In this document: positions 1 to 8,566 of the stretch, piece by piece
How the letters are laid out: each line of letters begins with the position of its first letter
How positions within the stretch are numbered: position 1 is the stretch's first letter
From: an uncultured Photobacterium sp.
GTDB lineage: Bacteria > Pseudomonadota > Gammaproteobacteria > Enterobacterales > Vibrionaceae
Reading direction: 5' to 3'
Length of the DNA: 64,000 bases
Assembly (NCBI RefSeq): GCF_947502415.1
Contig: NZ_CANMZV010000007.1
Coordinates: 186,001 to 250,000, forward strand
Notes under the pieces: model-generated
The model's input: only the letters and a program-made list of their open reading frames with translations
The model's database searches: none
Told to the model about the DNA's origin: nothing
Translations under genes and position numbers: made by a program

Positions 1-419
1 CTGAAGGCGCTATCTACAACATGGGGTTCGAAAAAGGCATTAGCGAGTGGCGCAAATACCTCAAACCGGGCGGTAAGCTGGTGGTTTCTGAGTTAACCTG
101 GTTAACAGAAGAGCGGCCGGAGGAGATTACCCGTCATTGGGCTAGCGAGTATCCGGAAGTGGCACCCGCAGCAGTAAAAATAACTCAGCTGGAAAAGCAC
201 GGCTATAAGCTGCTGGGTTATTTTCCGTTAGGTATTCATTGTTGGTTGGAAAATTATTATCAGCCGCTACAAGCCCGCTTTGTATCTTTTATGGCGGAAC
301 ATCTAGACAGGCCTGAAGCTGCAAAGGCGTTGGTAGAGGAACACCTGGCTGAAATTGATCTGTATGAGAAGTACAAAGATTTTGTTAGCTACGGCTTCTA
401 CATTGCTGAGAAGGTGTAG
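1..419 (+). CDS. SAM-dependent methyltransferase, C-terminal part (5' end outside window)
   Basis: The reading frame is open from the first base, and the residues before the first in-window Met (EGAIYN) read like the usual run into this family, so the true start lies upstream. The segment [10 protein letters not shown] (about residue 16 counted from that Met) is the late strand and turn of class I Rossmann methyltransferases, followed by a helical C-terminal tail. The AdoMet-binding glycine loop must lie outside the window, so substrate cannot be assigned. A hairpin terminator follows at about 477-503. The class is fairly sure; the function is unknown. Confidence 0.75.
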   Translation, partial: EGAIYNMGFEKGISEWRKYLKPGGKLVVSELTWLTEERPEEITRHWASEYPEVAPAAVKITQLEKHGYKLLGYFPLGIHCWLENYYQPLQARFVSFMAEHLDRPEAAKALVEEHLAEIDLYEKYKDFVSYGFYIAEKV

Positions 420-476
420 TTAGGAAAGTATAGCCAAAAAAGCTGATTCGTCATTTCATCAAAATGAATACAAATA

Positions 477-503
477 AAAACGGAACTCACCAGGTTCCGT
501 TTT
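477..503. terminator. Bidirectional rho-independent terminator
   Basis: The stem AAAACGGAAC pairs with GTTCCGTTTT around a 7-nt loop, with T-rich sequence on both strands. It lies between the convergent methyltransferase gene and the small outer-membrane protein gene and can serve both. Confidence 0.75.
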
Positions 504-580
504 GTTATTTTGTGGTTCGTTTTGAAATAAATGATATAACCAGATCTGACAATATGGCGGTGATGAGTTGGCTCTATATA

Positions 581-973
581 TCACCACTTGTAGGTGAGGC
601 CGAAATTTACACCTTGCTCATCAGGTTGAAAGTAGCCGGTATAAGCCAAATATTCAGCCGAGAGGCTTGTGTTGTCTCCTGCATCGTAAGAAATTCCGAT
701 TCCCCATGATAGGCCATCATCTGTGTCAATATCACTCCACCCTATAAGCATGTAAGGGCTGATTACAACTGGAATTGTTGCTTTGCCGTAGATGCCAGTT
801 AGGTCAGAATCCCACCCCTTTGCAATGCGTGCTTCGGCTGCTAACACTTCCCCACCATATCCAAGCGTTAGTCCTGTTACCTGGTCAGAATCAACAAACC
901 CACCGAATATGCCCACATAGGGTGTAGCGCTAACAGTGAATGTAAATAGTGTTGTTAGTAACAGTATTTTCAT
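581..973 (-). CDS. Small predicted outer-membrane or periplasmic beta protein
   Basis: A 130-residue protein starting at MKILLL, chosen over an upstream Met because AAGGGG lies 6 nt before this ATG. Residues 1-17 form a Sec signal peptide ending near VSA. The rest is rich in alternating Gly/aromatic strands (YVGIFGGF, LTLGYGGEVLAAEARI, GVNFGLTYKW) and ends in an aromatic residue, as in small 8-strand barrels. No catalytic motif is visible and I do not recognise a named family. It is convergent with the methyltransferase gene and has no obvious partner. Confidence 0.6.
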   Translation of the reverse strand: MKILLLTTLFTFTVSATPYVGIFGGFVDSDQVTGLTLGYGGEVLAAEARIAKGWDSDLTGIYGKATIPVVISPYMLIGWSDIDTDDGLSWGIGISYDAGDNTSLSAEYLAYTGYFQPDEQGVNFGLTYKW

Positions 974-1235
974 GAGGAACCCCTTCAGCAAGAATAAAAC
1001 AGGGTAAACCTAGCTTATTAAAATATAATCGAATGTAGCATCAAAGATATGTAAAGGATTTCTAAATCTAATAACGCTTGTATTGTTAATAATAGTAAAA
1101 TGATTATGATGTTTTTACTTAATGTTGCTTCTAATCTGAAGTTAGCGTCATTGAGAAAATAATTATTTATAATGTGTGTGTAATTTAGTCTAATCTGTTG
1201 AGAGCTATATTAAATTAACTTCGCTATACCAACTA

Positions 1236-3167
1236 TTATGACTTTGTTCTGTCGTTCTTTAAGCTTTTCGATTTTGCGCTATTCGCTTTTATCGGATGAA
1301 CCTTATCTCCCAAACAAACCTTAATTTGTTCGCCATCTAAGGTTTCATGTTGTTCCAGATCCTGAATTAAGATTTCCAGTTGTTTCTTGTGGCTTGCAAT
1401 TAAATCTATTGCCTGTTTTTCAGCTTCTGCGAGGAATGTTTTTACGGCTTTGTCGACAGACTGGGCTGAGCTTTCGGAAAAGTGCCGCGGTTGGGCGATT
1501 TCTTTGCCTAAAAACGGGTGTGATTCGCTGTCGCGGAGATCGACCGGGCCAATCTCTTTCGACATGCCCCAGCGGGAAACCATGGCTCGTGCCAGCGCAG
1601 TGGCCTGAGCAATGTCATCATCGGCACCGGAACTGATGCTGCCAAGCATGACTTGCTCGGCACTGCGCCCGCCCAGTATTACTGCCAGTCGCGCTTTTAA
1701 ATAGCCTTCAGACAGGGTGTAGCGTTCATACTCAGGTAGCTGGTGGGTAACACCCAGCGCCCGTCCCCGTGGAATAATGCTGACTTTATAAATCGGGTCG
1801 GCGTCAGGCTGGAAATAAGCCACAAGGGTGTGGCCGGATTCGTGGACAGCAAGGCGATGGCGTTCGTCGGGCTGTATTGCCAGAGTACGTACGGTGCCCA
1901 GCATCAGCTTGTCTCTGGCTTCATCAAAATGCGCCATGCTGACCTTGGTGGATTTATCTCGGGCGGCAAACATTGCAGCTTCGTTTACCAGATTTTTGAT
2001 ATCAGCGCCTGAGAAACCGGGTGTGCCGGCGGAGAGTTGCTCAAAGCTGACATCGTCATCCAGTGGCATTTTGTGGGTATGGACTTTCAGGATGGCAATG
2101 CGGTCGTTGCGATCCGGCAGTTCCAATACTACATGGCGGTCGAAGCGGCCGGGGCGTAGTAACGCCGGGTCGAGCACATCAGGGCGGTTGGTTGCTCCCA
2201 GCACGATGATGGCTTCATGGCCGCTGAAACCATCCATTTCGGCGAGGATTTGATTCAGGGTCTGTTCGCGTTCGTCATGGCCGCCACCGAGTCCGGTGCC
2301 CCGGGTACGGCCTATGCTGTCCAGTTCGTCGATGAAGATGATCGCCGGTGATTTTTCTTTCGCTTCCTCGAATAAATGGCGGACGCGCGAGGCACCCACA
2401 CCCACGAAGACTTCAATAAATTCAGAACCGGATATGGAATAAAAACGGACTCCGGCCTCACCGGCCAGTGCCCTCGCCATCAGAGTTTTACCGGTGCCCG
2501 GAGGCCCCATCATCAGCACACCACGCGGCACTTCAGCTCCGAGCTGGCGAAAATGGCTGGGATGTTTTAGAAATTCTACCAACTCGGCCACTTCTCGCTT
2601 GGCTGAGTCTTGTCCGGCGACATCATCAAAGGTGACATTGGGAATGTCGGATTTTCGCGGTGAACCGCGAAGGAAAGAGTCCAGTTTACCTTTGCCGCCG
2701 AGCCCGCCTGTAATGTTTTGCTGAGCTCGGTTGATGGCCCAGAACCAGAAGGCAATAATCAGTATCCACGGCAGTAAGTTTAGCATAACCAGCCATAGCC
2801 CCCTTTCGTCGTCCGGCGGAAGGACTTTCAATTCGATGCGCTGTGCTTCAAGGGCGGGTAACAGGTTTTCGTCGCCAATATCGGGAATGCGGGTCTCGAA
2901 ATGTCGGCTTAATTTTTTTTGTGGGCCAATGGATTCTTCCTGCAATAGCGATATTTCTGCTTTACTGCCCTTGAGAGTGACAGAAGCCACTTTGCCCTCA
3001 CTCAGTAGTGCTTTGAATTCGCTGTAGGGAATGCTTTTCGATGGAGTCGTATTTGAATCTTGCGTTAGCAAAAAATAAAACATGATCAAAGCAAAAACGA
3101 GAACCGCATTGATGATCCAGTTCTGGATGTCTGGTGTTTTTTTGGGGTCTTGAGGTTCTTCTGGCAT
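1236..3167 (-). CDS. ftsH: FtsH-family membrane AAA+ zinc metalloprotease (paralogue)
   Basis: A 643-residue ATP-dependent inner-membrane protease. There is a TM helix at about 17-35, a periplasmic domain, a second TM at about 127-145, Walker A GPPGTGKT at 221-228, Walker B IIFIDELDS, a second region of homology around RPGRFDRHV, and the zinc motif HESGH at 442-446 (HExxH intact; most FtsH have HEAGH). Its position beside an oxidase-subunit fragment rather than beside rlmE and the folate genes, where the housekeeping ftsH usually sits, suggests a second FtsH. It lies 120 bp downstream of that fragment on the same strand and may be co-transcribed. A role in turnover of respiratory subunits is inference only. 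Confidence 0.9.
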   Translation of the reverse strand: MPEEPQDPKKTPDIQNWIINAVLVFALIMFYFLLTQDSNTTPSKSIPYSEFKALLSEGKVASVTLKGSKAEISLLQEESIGPQKKLSRHFETRIPDIGDENLLPALEAQRIELKVLPPDDERGLWLVMLNLLPWILIIAFWFWAINRAQQNITGGLGGKGKLDSFLRGSPRKSDIPNVTFDDVAGQDSAKREVAELVEFLKHPSHFRQLGAEVPRGVLMMGPPGTGKTLMARALAGEAGVRFYSISGSEFIEVFVGVGASRVRHLFEEAKEKSPAIIFIDELDSIGRTRGTGLGGGHDEREQTLNQILAEMDGFSGHEAIIVLGATNRPDVLDPALLRPGRFDRHVVLELPDRNDRIAILKVHTHKMPLDDDVSFEQLSAGTPGFSGADIKNLVNEAAMFAARDKSTKVSMAHFDEARDKLMLGTVRTLAIQPDERHRLAVHESGHTLVAYFQPDADPIYKVSIIPRGRALGVTHQLPEYERYTLSEGYLKARLAVILGGRSAEQVMLGSISSGADDDIAQATALARAMVSRWGMSKEIGPVDLRDSESHPFLGKEIAQPRHFSESSAQSVDKAVKTFLAEAEKQAIDLIASHKKQLEILIQDLEQHETLDGEQIKVCLGDKVHPIKANSAKSKSLKNDRTKS

Positions 3168-3287
3168 CTACGTTCCTGCCTGGTAGCCAAGGTACTGTGA
3201 GCGGCATACACGGTCATGCTATGCCTTGGCTTAAATGTAGCAGGCGCAGACGGTGTCACTTGTCTGAGATTTGCTAGGCGCCTTTTG

Positions 3288-3773
3288 TTAACCTCTCTGT
3301 TCACTGAAAAACAGCTCTCTTAGCTGAAATATATAGTCGGCCTCGCTGGCCATTAGGACAACAAAGACAAGTAATACCAGCGGCGGTAGGAAGATGGTGT
3401 AGACCAGAGTCAGCCTTTCCCACAGCATGTGCATGAAAATACTGGCGATTAGTCCGGCTTTGAGTGCCATGAAGATCAGGATCCAGCGTAACACGCCTTC
3501 AAGGTGGAAATAGTCGACGAAGTGCCAGTAGAGACCTGCGATTTCAACAAATTCGTAATTCCCGCTGCGTTTATAATTACCCCGCCAGACTTTGGCGGCG
3601 ACGATCAATAGGTACAGAACCCCGATGCTGACATGGAGACCGTGAAAGCCAGTGATCATAAAGAAACTGGAACCGAATTGGGCCGCGCCTTCTTCATGCC
3701 CCACGGGCGTACACTTTAATGCATAGCCACGCAATTCAGAATAAGCATAGTCGTGCTGACACTGAGCTGCCAC
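3288..3773 (-). pseudogene. Cytochrome c oxidase subunit III/IV-like fragment, 5'-truncated and apparently fused
   Basis: A 161-residue frame opening with GTG, with an in-frame stop two codons upstream. FFMITGFHGLHVSIG and GLYWHFVD are hallmark segments of the C-terminal helices of haem-copper oxidase subunit III. Directly after, KAGLIASIFMHMLWERL and the hydrophobic tail resemble prokaryotic subunit IV. The first helices of subunit III and its last helix are missing, and no subunit I or II gene is nearby. It could be a remnant created by deletion and fusion, or a small specialised subunit. The ftsH paralogue follows on the same strand. Confidence 0.5.
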
Positions 3774-4130
3774 GGCTCACCAAGTGGTTGCCAGTCAGTG
3801 AGGGACATCCGGGTCTAATCCGAGCGGGTTTGTGGCGGTAACGAATCACCATCCCTGAAAAACGTGTGATGGAAATGAACCCCAAAATATGAATTGTTGT
3901 TGCTTACTATTATTAATCATCAATTAGCTTAGCGGAGTAACTAATACCCCGCGAGCAACAATCTGGTTTTAATACACGGCTTTTATATGAAAGGGTGAAA
4001 ACAGTAGATATCCGTTTTTGAAAACATATCGAACTATGGGCGGTAAATCACAAAACTATTTGATGCAAATAAGAGAACGTTCGCTATTGTTAAAAAATAC
4101 ACTCAAAAATCTGACTGTTAGGAGTGGTAT
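3774..4130. other. Intergenic region between divergent oxidase fragment and yedI
   Basis: No convincing gene. On the minus strand a short open stretch just above the oxidase fragment (NPLGLDPDVPH followed by a stop) may be the tail of a deleted upstream gene, but this is weak. The right end is AT-rich and should carry the promoter of the DUF808 gene. Confidence 0.4.
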
Positions 4131-5054
4131 GTGGCAGGAGCAAGTTTATTAACGCTATTAGATGATATTGCGACCGTACTGGATGATGTAGCGATAATGA
4201 GCAAGGTTGCAGCGAGAAAAACCGCGGGTGTGCTGGGGGATGACTTGGCACTGAATGCACAACAGGTGTCGGGAGTCAGGGCTGAACGGGAAATCCCGGT
4301 CGTTTGGGCGGTGGTAAAAGGTTCGTTTCAGAATAAGCTGATTCTGGTTCCGGCAGCATTACTGATCAGCGCGATCGCGCCCTGGCTTATCACCCCGATG
4401 CTACTTATTGGTGGTTTGTTTCTGTGTTATGAAGGCGCTGAGAAAATAGTCGAGAAATTGTCTTATCATTCCCAACTCGAAGACTCGGACTTTCTGGAGG
4501 GGATGGATGAGGCTGAAGATCTCGTCGAGTTTGAAAAACAGAAAATCAAAGGCGCGATTCGAACCGACTTTATCTTGTCTGCCGAAATTATCGTTATCGC
4601 CTTAGGAACGGTACAGGGAAATAGCCTGGTGACTCAGCTCCTGGTTATCAGCCTGATTGCGGTACTGATGACGATTGGTGTCTATGGTTTGGTCGCAGGC
4701 ATAGTTAAGCTTGATGATCTTGGGCTATACCTTGTTAGAAATAATCATGTTAGTACGATGAAACATGCAGCGGGAAATGCTTTGATTAATGCTGCTCCGT
4801 ATCTGATGAAAACGCTTGCCGTGGTAGGCACCATTGCGATGTTTCTGGTTGGCGGCGGGATTGTCGTCCATAGTGTTCCAAACTCCCACGAACTGGTTCA
4901 TCTCCTGACAGAGCGAACAGCGATGATCCCCGGTGGTGCAGTGATGCTTCCGGCATTACTTAATGGCGTGATTGGTGTGTTAGCCGGCGGCATGGTTCTC
5001 GGTACACTTTCTGTTCTTAGCCGAATGAAAGCGGTAGCTAAATTGCGATCTTGA
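4131..5054 (+). CDS. yedI: DUF808 family inner-membrane protein (YedI type)
   Basis: A 307-residue protein beginning MAGASLLTLLDDIATVLDDV, the typical start of DUF808 proteins. The start is GTG with TAGGAG 6 nt upstream; the overlapping ATG two bases earlier is out of frame. Several hydrophobic segments (about 70-100, 140-190, 225-250, 270-295) indicate a multi-pass inner-membrane protein. Function of the family is unknown. It stands alone, without an operon partner. Confidence 0.85.
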   Translation: MAGASLLTLLDDIATVLDDVAIMSKVAARKTAGVLGDDLALNAQQVSGVRAEREIPVVWAVVKGSFQNKLILVPAALLISAIAPWLITPMLLIGGLFLCYEGAEKIVEKLSYHSQLEDSDFLEGMDEAEDLVEFEKQKIKGAIRTDFILSAEIIVIALGTVQGNSLVTQLLVISLIAVLMTIGVYGLVAGIVKLDDLGLYLVRNNHVSTMKHAAGNALINAAPYLMKTLAVVGTIAMFLVGGGIVVHSVPNSHELVHLLTERTAMIPGGAVMLPALLNGVIGVLAGGMVLGTLSVLSRMKAVAKLRS

Positions 5055-5161
5055 GTTGGTTTTTGATGCTATATAACCTCTTTTTATTATAGGAGTTATG
5101 TTACCGATGGATTTGGTATTAATATAGCCGGGTTATGTTGCCTGATGAATAGAGAAAAATA

Positions 5162-5749
5162 ATGAAAAACGCCCTGCTTGCGACGACTTTTGCTGCCATT
5201 TTGAGTGTGTCGAGCTTTCATGCAGTTGCTGAAACAACCCCGGTGACTTTTCAGGATATTCCTGAAGTGATGTCTGAGTTCTATTCTGCCAAGGTGTTTC
5301 GTAAAAAGGCGTTAACTTACGGTCGTTTGCCACACCCACGTGAAATCGGCCGTATTCTTCCTAGCTTTGTAGCTGATGAAAATGGTAAACCAAAACTGGA
5401 AACTGAAAATGTTATCGCCTTTGGAGATGTGATTACGCGTAACCCTGAACCTGTCAGTGGTGCAGTGTTCAACGAGTGGTTAGTGCCAAAGGAAAAATGG
5501 CTGGAAACTTACGGTGAACTGCCGAAGTTGATGCGCTTTATGCCCTTCCAAAAGAATAAAACCATAAAGGCGATACCTATCACTGATGAGATCTTAGCAT
5601 TGCTCGGTAGTTCGAATGGTGAAACTGCGGTTATTGCTGTTGAGTGGAACGAAGCGGGGATGACTGTTTACAAGGATGGTTACCTTACGGATGGCGGTTA
5701 TGGTATCGCTCCGGAAGAAATGGCTAAGACCTACGAGAAAATTGACTAA
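5162..5749 (+). CDS. Secreted protein of unknown function
   Basis: A 195-residue protein with a Sec signal peptide (residues 1 to about 23, ending AVA). The mature part is soluble and has no cysteines or repeats. RKKALTYGRLPHPREIGRILPSF and FNEWLVPKEKWLETYG look like ordered segments, but I do not recognise a family. It ends 64 bp from the convergent sulfatase gene. A role in the neighbouring polysaccharide locus is possible but unsupported: it is outside the operons, and no AgaR-like box precedes it. Confidence 0.6.
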   Translation: MKNALLATTFAAILSVSSFHAVAETTPVTFQDIPEVMSEFYSAKVFRKKALTYGRLPHPREIGRILPSFVADENGKPKLETENVIAFGDVITRNPEPVSGAVFNEWLVPKEKWLETYGELPKLMRFMPFQKNKTIKAIPITDEILALLGSSNGETAVIAVEWNEAGMTVYKDGYLTDGGYGIAPEEMAKTYEKID

Positions 5750-5754
5750 AATAG

Positions 5755-5778
5755 TTCCCCGCTATTTATAACGGGGAG
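5755..5778. terminator. Weak hairpin between convergent genes
   Basis: TTCCCCG pairs with CGGGGAG around a 10-nt loop, without a clear T run on either strand. It may end transcription of the secreted-protein gene and of the sulfatase on the other strand. Confidence 0.4.
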
Positions 5779-5813
5779 TTCGGTAGTAAACTCTCGCATT
5801 TACGTTGTGTTTA

Positions 5814-7352
5814 TTAGGTATTGCTCTTCTTTGCGGCTTCTTTGGCTTTTAAGTAAGCATCAATCGCGCAGGCGCCTTCATGGTTTTCGTAGCCTGGCGC
5901 ATGAGCCCGCCATTTCAGATCCACATTCACAGCAAGAGCCTTGAACGGATCGACCCACTGTTGCGTGTAGTCGGAAAATGCCTGACGGTAAGTATTCAGC
6001 AGGTCGCTATAGGCCGGGTCGGTTGCCAGGTTGCGGGTCTCTCCCGGGTCTGTGACCATATCAAACAGTTCTTCCCCACCTTCCTGGTAAACCGTGTATT
6101 TGTGGGTTTTGGTGCGGTACATCCGTGCCGGTTCTACTGTCATTTCGCGGCTGGTATACCACTGGCTGACCACGGCCTCGCGCCAGTCTGCAGGCGTTTC
6201 TCCTGTCAGCAGAGGTAGTACACTGCGTCCATATAAACCTTCAGGTGCCTCGATATCGGCATAGTCACATAGGGTTGGCACTAGGTCGCAGAGTGAAACC
6301 AGTTCGTCGTTCTGCTTGCCCTCAGGTATTCCTGGGCCGGATATGACAAACGGAATATTGGTTGTTTCTTCATAGAAGAAGTTGAATTTGGTGACCAGAC
6401 GATGGCTTCCCATTCCGTCACCATGATCGCTAAAGAAGATGATCAGGGTATTGTCGGCAGCATCAGATTTTGCCTGGGCATCGAGAACCCTGCTAATAGA
6501 ATCATCACCCATTTTGGTGTAGTGGTAGTAGGCAGCCAGATACTGGCGGTAATTCAGCTCGTTCCAGTGAGCCGCCTGGTGCATCCGGTGGTGTGTACAG
6601 CACAGATGCTGGATTGCTGGTGGCCGTTCGGTAATGGCATCCAGGTTTTCAAAGTTGTTGCGCAGGGGCGGTAGTGGGCCCAGACCCGGGATATCACCGT
6701 GCGGGCCATCAAAGGCGCCTACCCAGCCACAGATGTTGTGTGGGTTATTAAAGTCGACGGCCATAATGAAAGGCTTGTCATGCTTTTTCTGTAAGTACTC
6801 AACGCTTTTTTGTTCAGCGTAAACATCTTCCCGCGAGTCATAGTTAACAGGAAAAGCCTCTGGAGCATCAATATCTATCTCAATCTGCTCGCTGCATTCA
6901 AACCCTTTGAGAGAACCGAAGTCATGGCGTTTACCAAAGTGGACAGCTTCGTATCCGGCTTGAGTGAACAGTTCTCCAAGCGTTGTCATTGTTTCCGGAA
7001 TGTTCGGACTGTTGTTGCCGTGCACGCCGTTCTGGTGAGGTAGGCGTCCGGTCCAGAATGAGGCTCGGGAAGGTCCGCAAAGTGGGTACGCGCAATAGGC
7101 TGAATTAAACCGGGTGCCGCTACGTATGATTTTGTCGATAGACGGTGTTTGTACCTCTTTGTTGCCATAGCTACCGATAGCATGGCGGGAAAGCTGGTCG
7201 GCACTGATGAGCAGGATATTTTTTGGTTTGCCTTTAGGTGTGTTCTGGACTGCGGTTTCTGCGTCCTGACAACCGGTAAGCGCTGCAACGGCCGTCGTTG
7301 TTGCGGCAGCTCCTGCAATGCTTTTGATGAAATTACGTCTGGTGATGGACAT
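5814..7352 (-). CDS. Tat-exported Cys-type sulfatase (formylglycine sulfatase, S1 family)
   Basis: A 512-residue type I sulfatase expected to remove O-sulfate from the glycosaminoglycan or its fragments. The signature CGPSRASFWTGR begins at Cys92 (C-x-P-S-R, oxidised to formylglycine). N-terminal metal residues lie in SADQLS, and DHGDGMGSH is the later metal/sulfate-site segment. The leader has a twin-arginine motif (TRRNFIK, residues 4-10) and a lipobox-like LTGC at Cys28, so it may fold and mature in the cytoplasm, leave by Tat and be anchored as a lipoprotein. It lies 32 bp downstream of a jelly-roll protein gene, likely one operon. Position specificity (4-O, 6-O or 2-O) cannot be read from the sequence. 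Confidence 0.9.
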   Translation of the reverse strand: MSITRRNFIKSIAGAAATTTAVAALTGCQDAETAVQNTPKGKPKNILLISADQLSRHAIGSYGNKEVQTPSIDKIIRSGTRFNSAYCAYPLCGPSRASFWTGRLPHQNGVHGNNSPNIPETMTTLGELFTQAGYEAVHFGKRHDFGSLKGFECSEQIEIDIDAPEAFPVNYDSREDVYAEQKSVEYLQKKHDKPFIMAVDFNNPHNICGWVGAFDGPHGDIPGLGPLPPLRNNFENLDAITERPPAIQHLCCTHHRMHQAAHWNELNYRQYLAAYYHYTKMGDDSISRVLDAQAKSDAADNTLIIFFSDHGDGMGSHRLVTKFNFFYEETTNIPFVISGPGIPEGKQNDELVSLCDLVPTLCDYADIEAPEGLYGRSVLPLLTGETPADWREAVVSQWYTSREMTVEPARMYRTKTHKYTVYQEGGEELFDMVTDPGETRNLATDPAYSDLLNTYRQAFSDYTQQWVDPFKALAVNVDLKWRAHAPGYENHEGACAIDAYLKAKEAAKKSNT

Positions 7353-7384
7353 GAGATTGATTGCATCCTTGTATTTAGAGCATG

Positions 7385-8140
7385 TTAGTTCAGTGAGTAC
7401 ACCTTGAAATCATCAATGCGTAGGTGGCTCTTCCAGGTCCTAAAGCCAAACTTACCGGATTTGAACTGCTCTTTATCTTTGATTTCATAAAGTTGTTTGT
7501 CGTTTGCAAACACCAGGATCTTGTCATCGAGATTGACGATTTTGATATTGGTGTGTTTGTTTGGCACATTCATGAAATCTTGTTCGTTAACGTCATATTC
7601 TGGCAGTAGCGGGCGGGTTCCATCGCCTGGATAGCGGCGGAAGCGGGTAGTGCTGTTGTCGTTGGCACCGTAGCCGATGTAATAGAGGCGCATCGGGTCA
7701 TATTTACGCATGTCACCGCCGCGCCAGGCAGATTTCGTGAAAAAGTCGTTGTTGCCCGGCTCTTGGGCCATCCAGAAAAAGTTAAGATCAGTTCCCCGGT
7801 CATTGACTCCGCCGTTAACAACAACCGCCCCGTTGAACTCAATAACAGAAGGTGTCTGGATATCTTCTCTGAACCAGATGGTGACGCCGGCCCCGTCATC
7901 AATATCAAGTTCCTGGTTGATTAATGACACCTGGGTTTTGTCTGTTTTCTCTACAACCCATTGCTTCATGTTCTGGTTGAAGTTATCGCTGTAAAGCAAT
8001 GTGCCTTTTTCGTTGATCAGCGTTTGTGGGTTGATCTGTGTTTGTGGATCATGTGGTTGCGGATCAACAGATGTCGCGGCTTGAGTGAATCCGGCAAAAG
8101 CCAGAGCAGCAACAAGCGTCAGTTTTGTCATAGATTTCAT
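7385..8140 (-). CDS. Secreted jelly-roll (DUF6250/DUF1961-like) protein of the locus
   Basis: A 251-residue protein with a Sec signal peptide (MKSMTKLTLVAALAFAGFTQA). I chose the start at the signal peptide rather than the Met 16 codons upstream. YSDNFNQNMKQWVVE, VSLINQELDIDDGAG, DLNFFWMAQEPGNNDF and GKFGFRTWKSHLRIDDFKVYS match the pattern of concanavalin-like jelly-roll domains (DUF6250/DUF1961 type) seen with sulfatases and lyases. It could bind carbohydrate or be an uncharacterised enzyme; no known catalytic pair stands out. It is first in a two-gene unit with the Tat sulfatase and has an AgaR-like box about 130-160 bp upstream. Confidence 0.6.
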   Translation of the reverse strand: MKSMTKLTLVAALAFAGFTQAATSVDPQPHDPQTQINPQTLINEKGTLLYSDNFNQNMKQWVVEKTDKTQVSLINQELDIDDGAGVTIWFREDIQTPSVIEFNGAVVVNGGVNDRGTDLNFFWMAQEPGNNDFFTKSAWRGGDMRKYDPMRLYYIGYGANDNSTTRFRRYPGDGTRPLLPEYDVNEQDFMNVPNKHTNIKIVNLDDKILVFANDKQLYEIKDKEQFKSGKFGFRTWKSHLRIDDFKVYSLN

Positions 8141-8267
8141 CTTTACGTCTACTCTTGTTTTTTTGAGGTGAAGAGATGTCTGCTGCAAAGGCAGCTATTA
8201 AAATTTGCTTTGTTCGCGTTTCATATTGAAGCGGTAATGCCATAAAGCTATTAACTCACCGAAAACT

Positions 8268-8302
8268 AACTTTCGAAATTTTCGGTTGTCGTTTGTTTTC
8301 GT
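8268..8302 (-). promoter_or_regulatory. AgaR-like operator upstream of jelly-roll/sulfatase operon
   Basis: TTTCGAAATTTTCG is followed by GTCGTTTGTTTTCG, repeated TTTCG/GTTT units like the AgaR operator. A GATCACA (8339-8345), half of a CRP site, lies about 40 bp further upstream. The surrounding gap 8141-8566 holds no gene. Confidence 0.5.
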
Positions 8303-8517
8303 ATCGTAAGTTAATGAAGTTATTTAAACTAGTGTGGAGATCACAGAAAGGGAAGGTTGGATTAATGATGGGGCTGAAATAATTGGCTTTGAGGCAGTAA
8401 TAAATATCAGAATATATTTACAACAATGATGAAATAATAAAGAAGCCCCGATGGGAAAAATGTCGATATTGCACTGATAATAATATTTACAGGCTGTATG
8501 CCACTTGATGGGTATAT

Positions 8518-8549
8518 AAAAAGGACAAGCTTTGAGTCTTGTCCTTTTT
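8518..8549. terminator. Terminator of the porin gene (works on both strands)
   Basis: AAAAAGGACAAG pairs perfectly with CTTGTCCTTTTT around an 8-nt loop. On the minus strand it is followed by a T-rich tail, just past the stop of the OprD-like porin gene. Confidence 0.85.
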
Positions 8550-8566
8550 TGAGCGTAAGAGATAAA

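Noticed and set aside
464-709. Short plus-strand frame across the terminator and barrel gene end
   Set aside because: It runs through a hairpin terminator and antisense to a better-supported gene.
1743-2253. Plus-strand frames inside the FtsH gene
   Set aside because: Shadows of a strongly conserved AAA+ protease coding region; no start signals.
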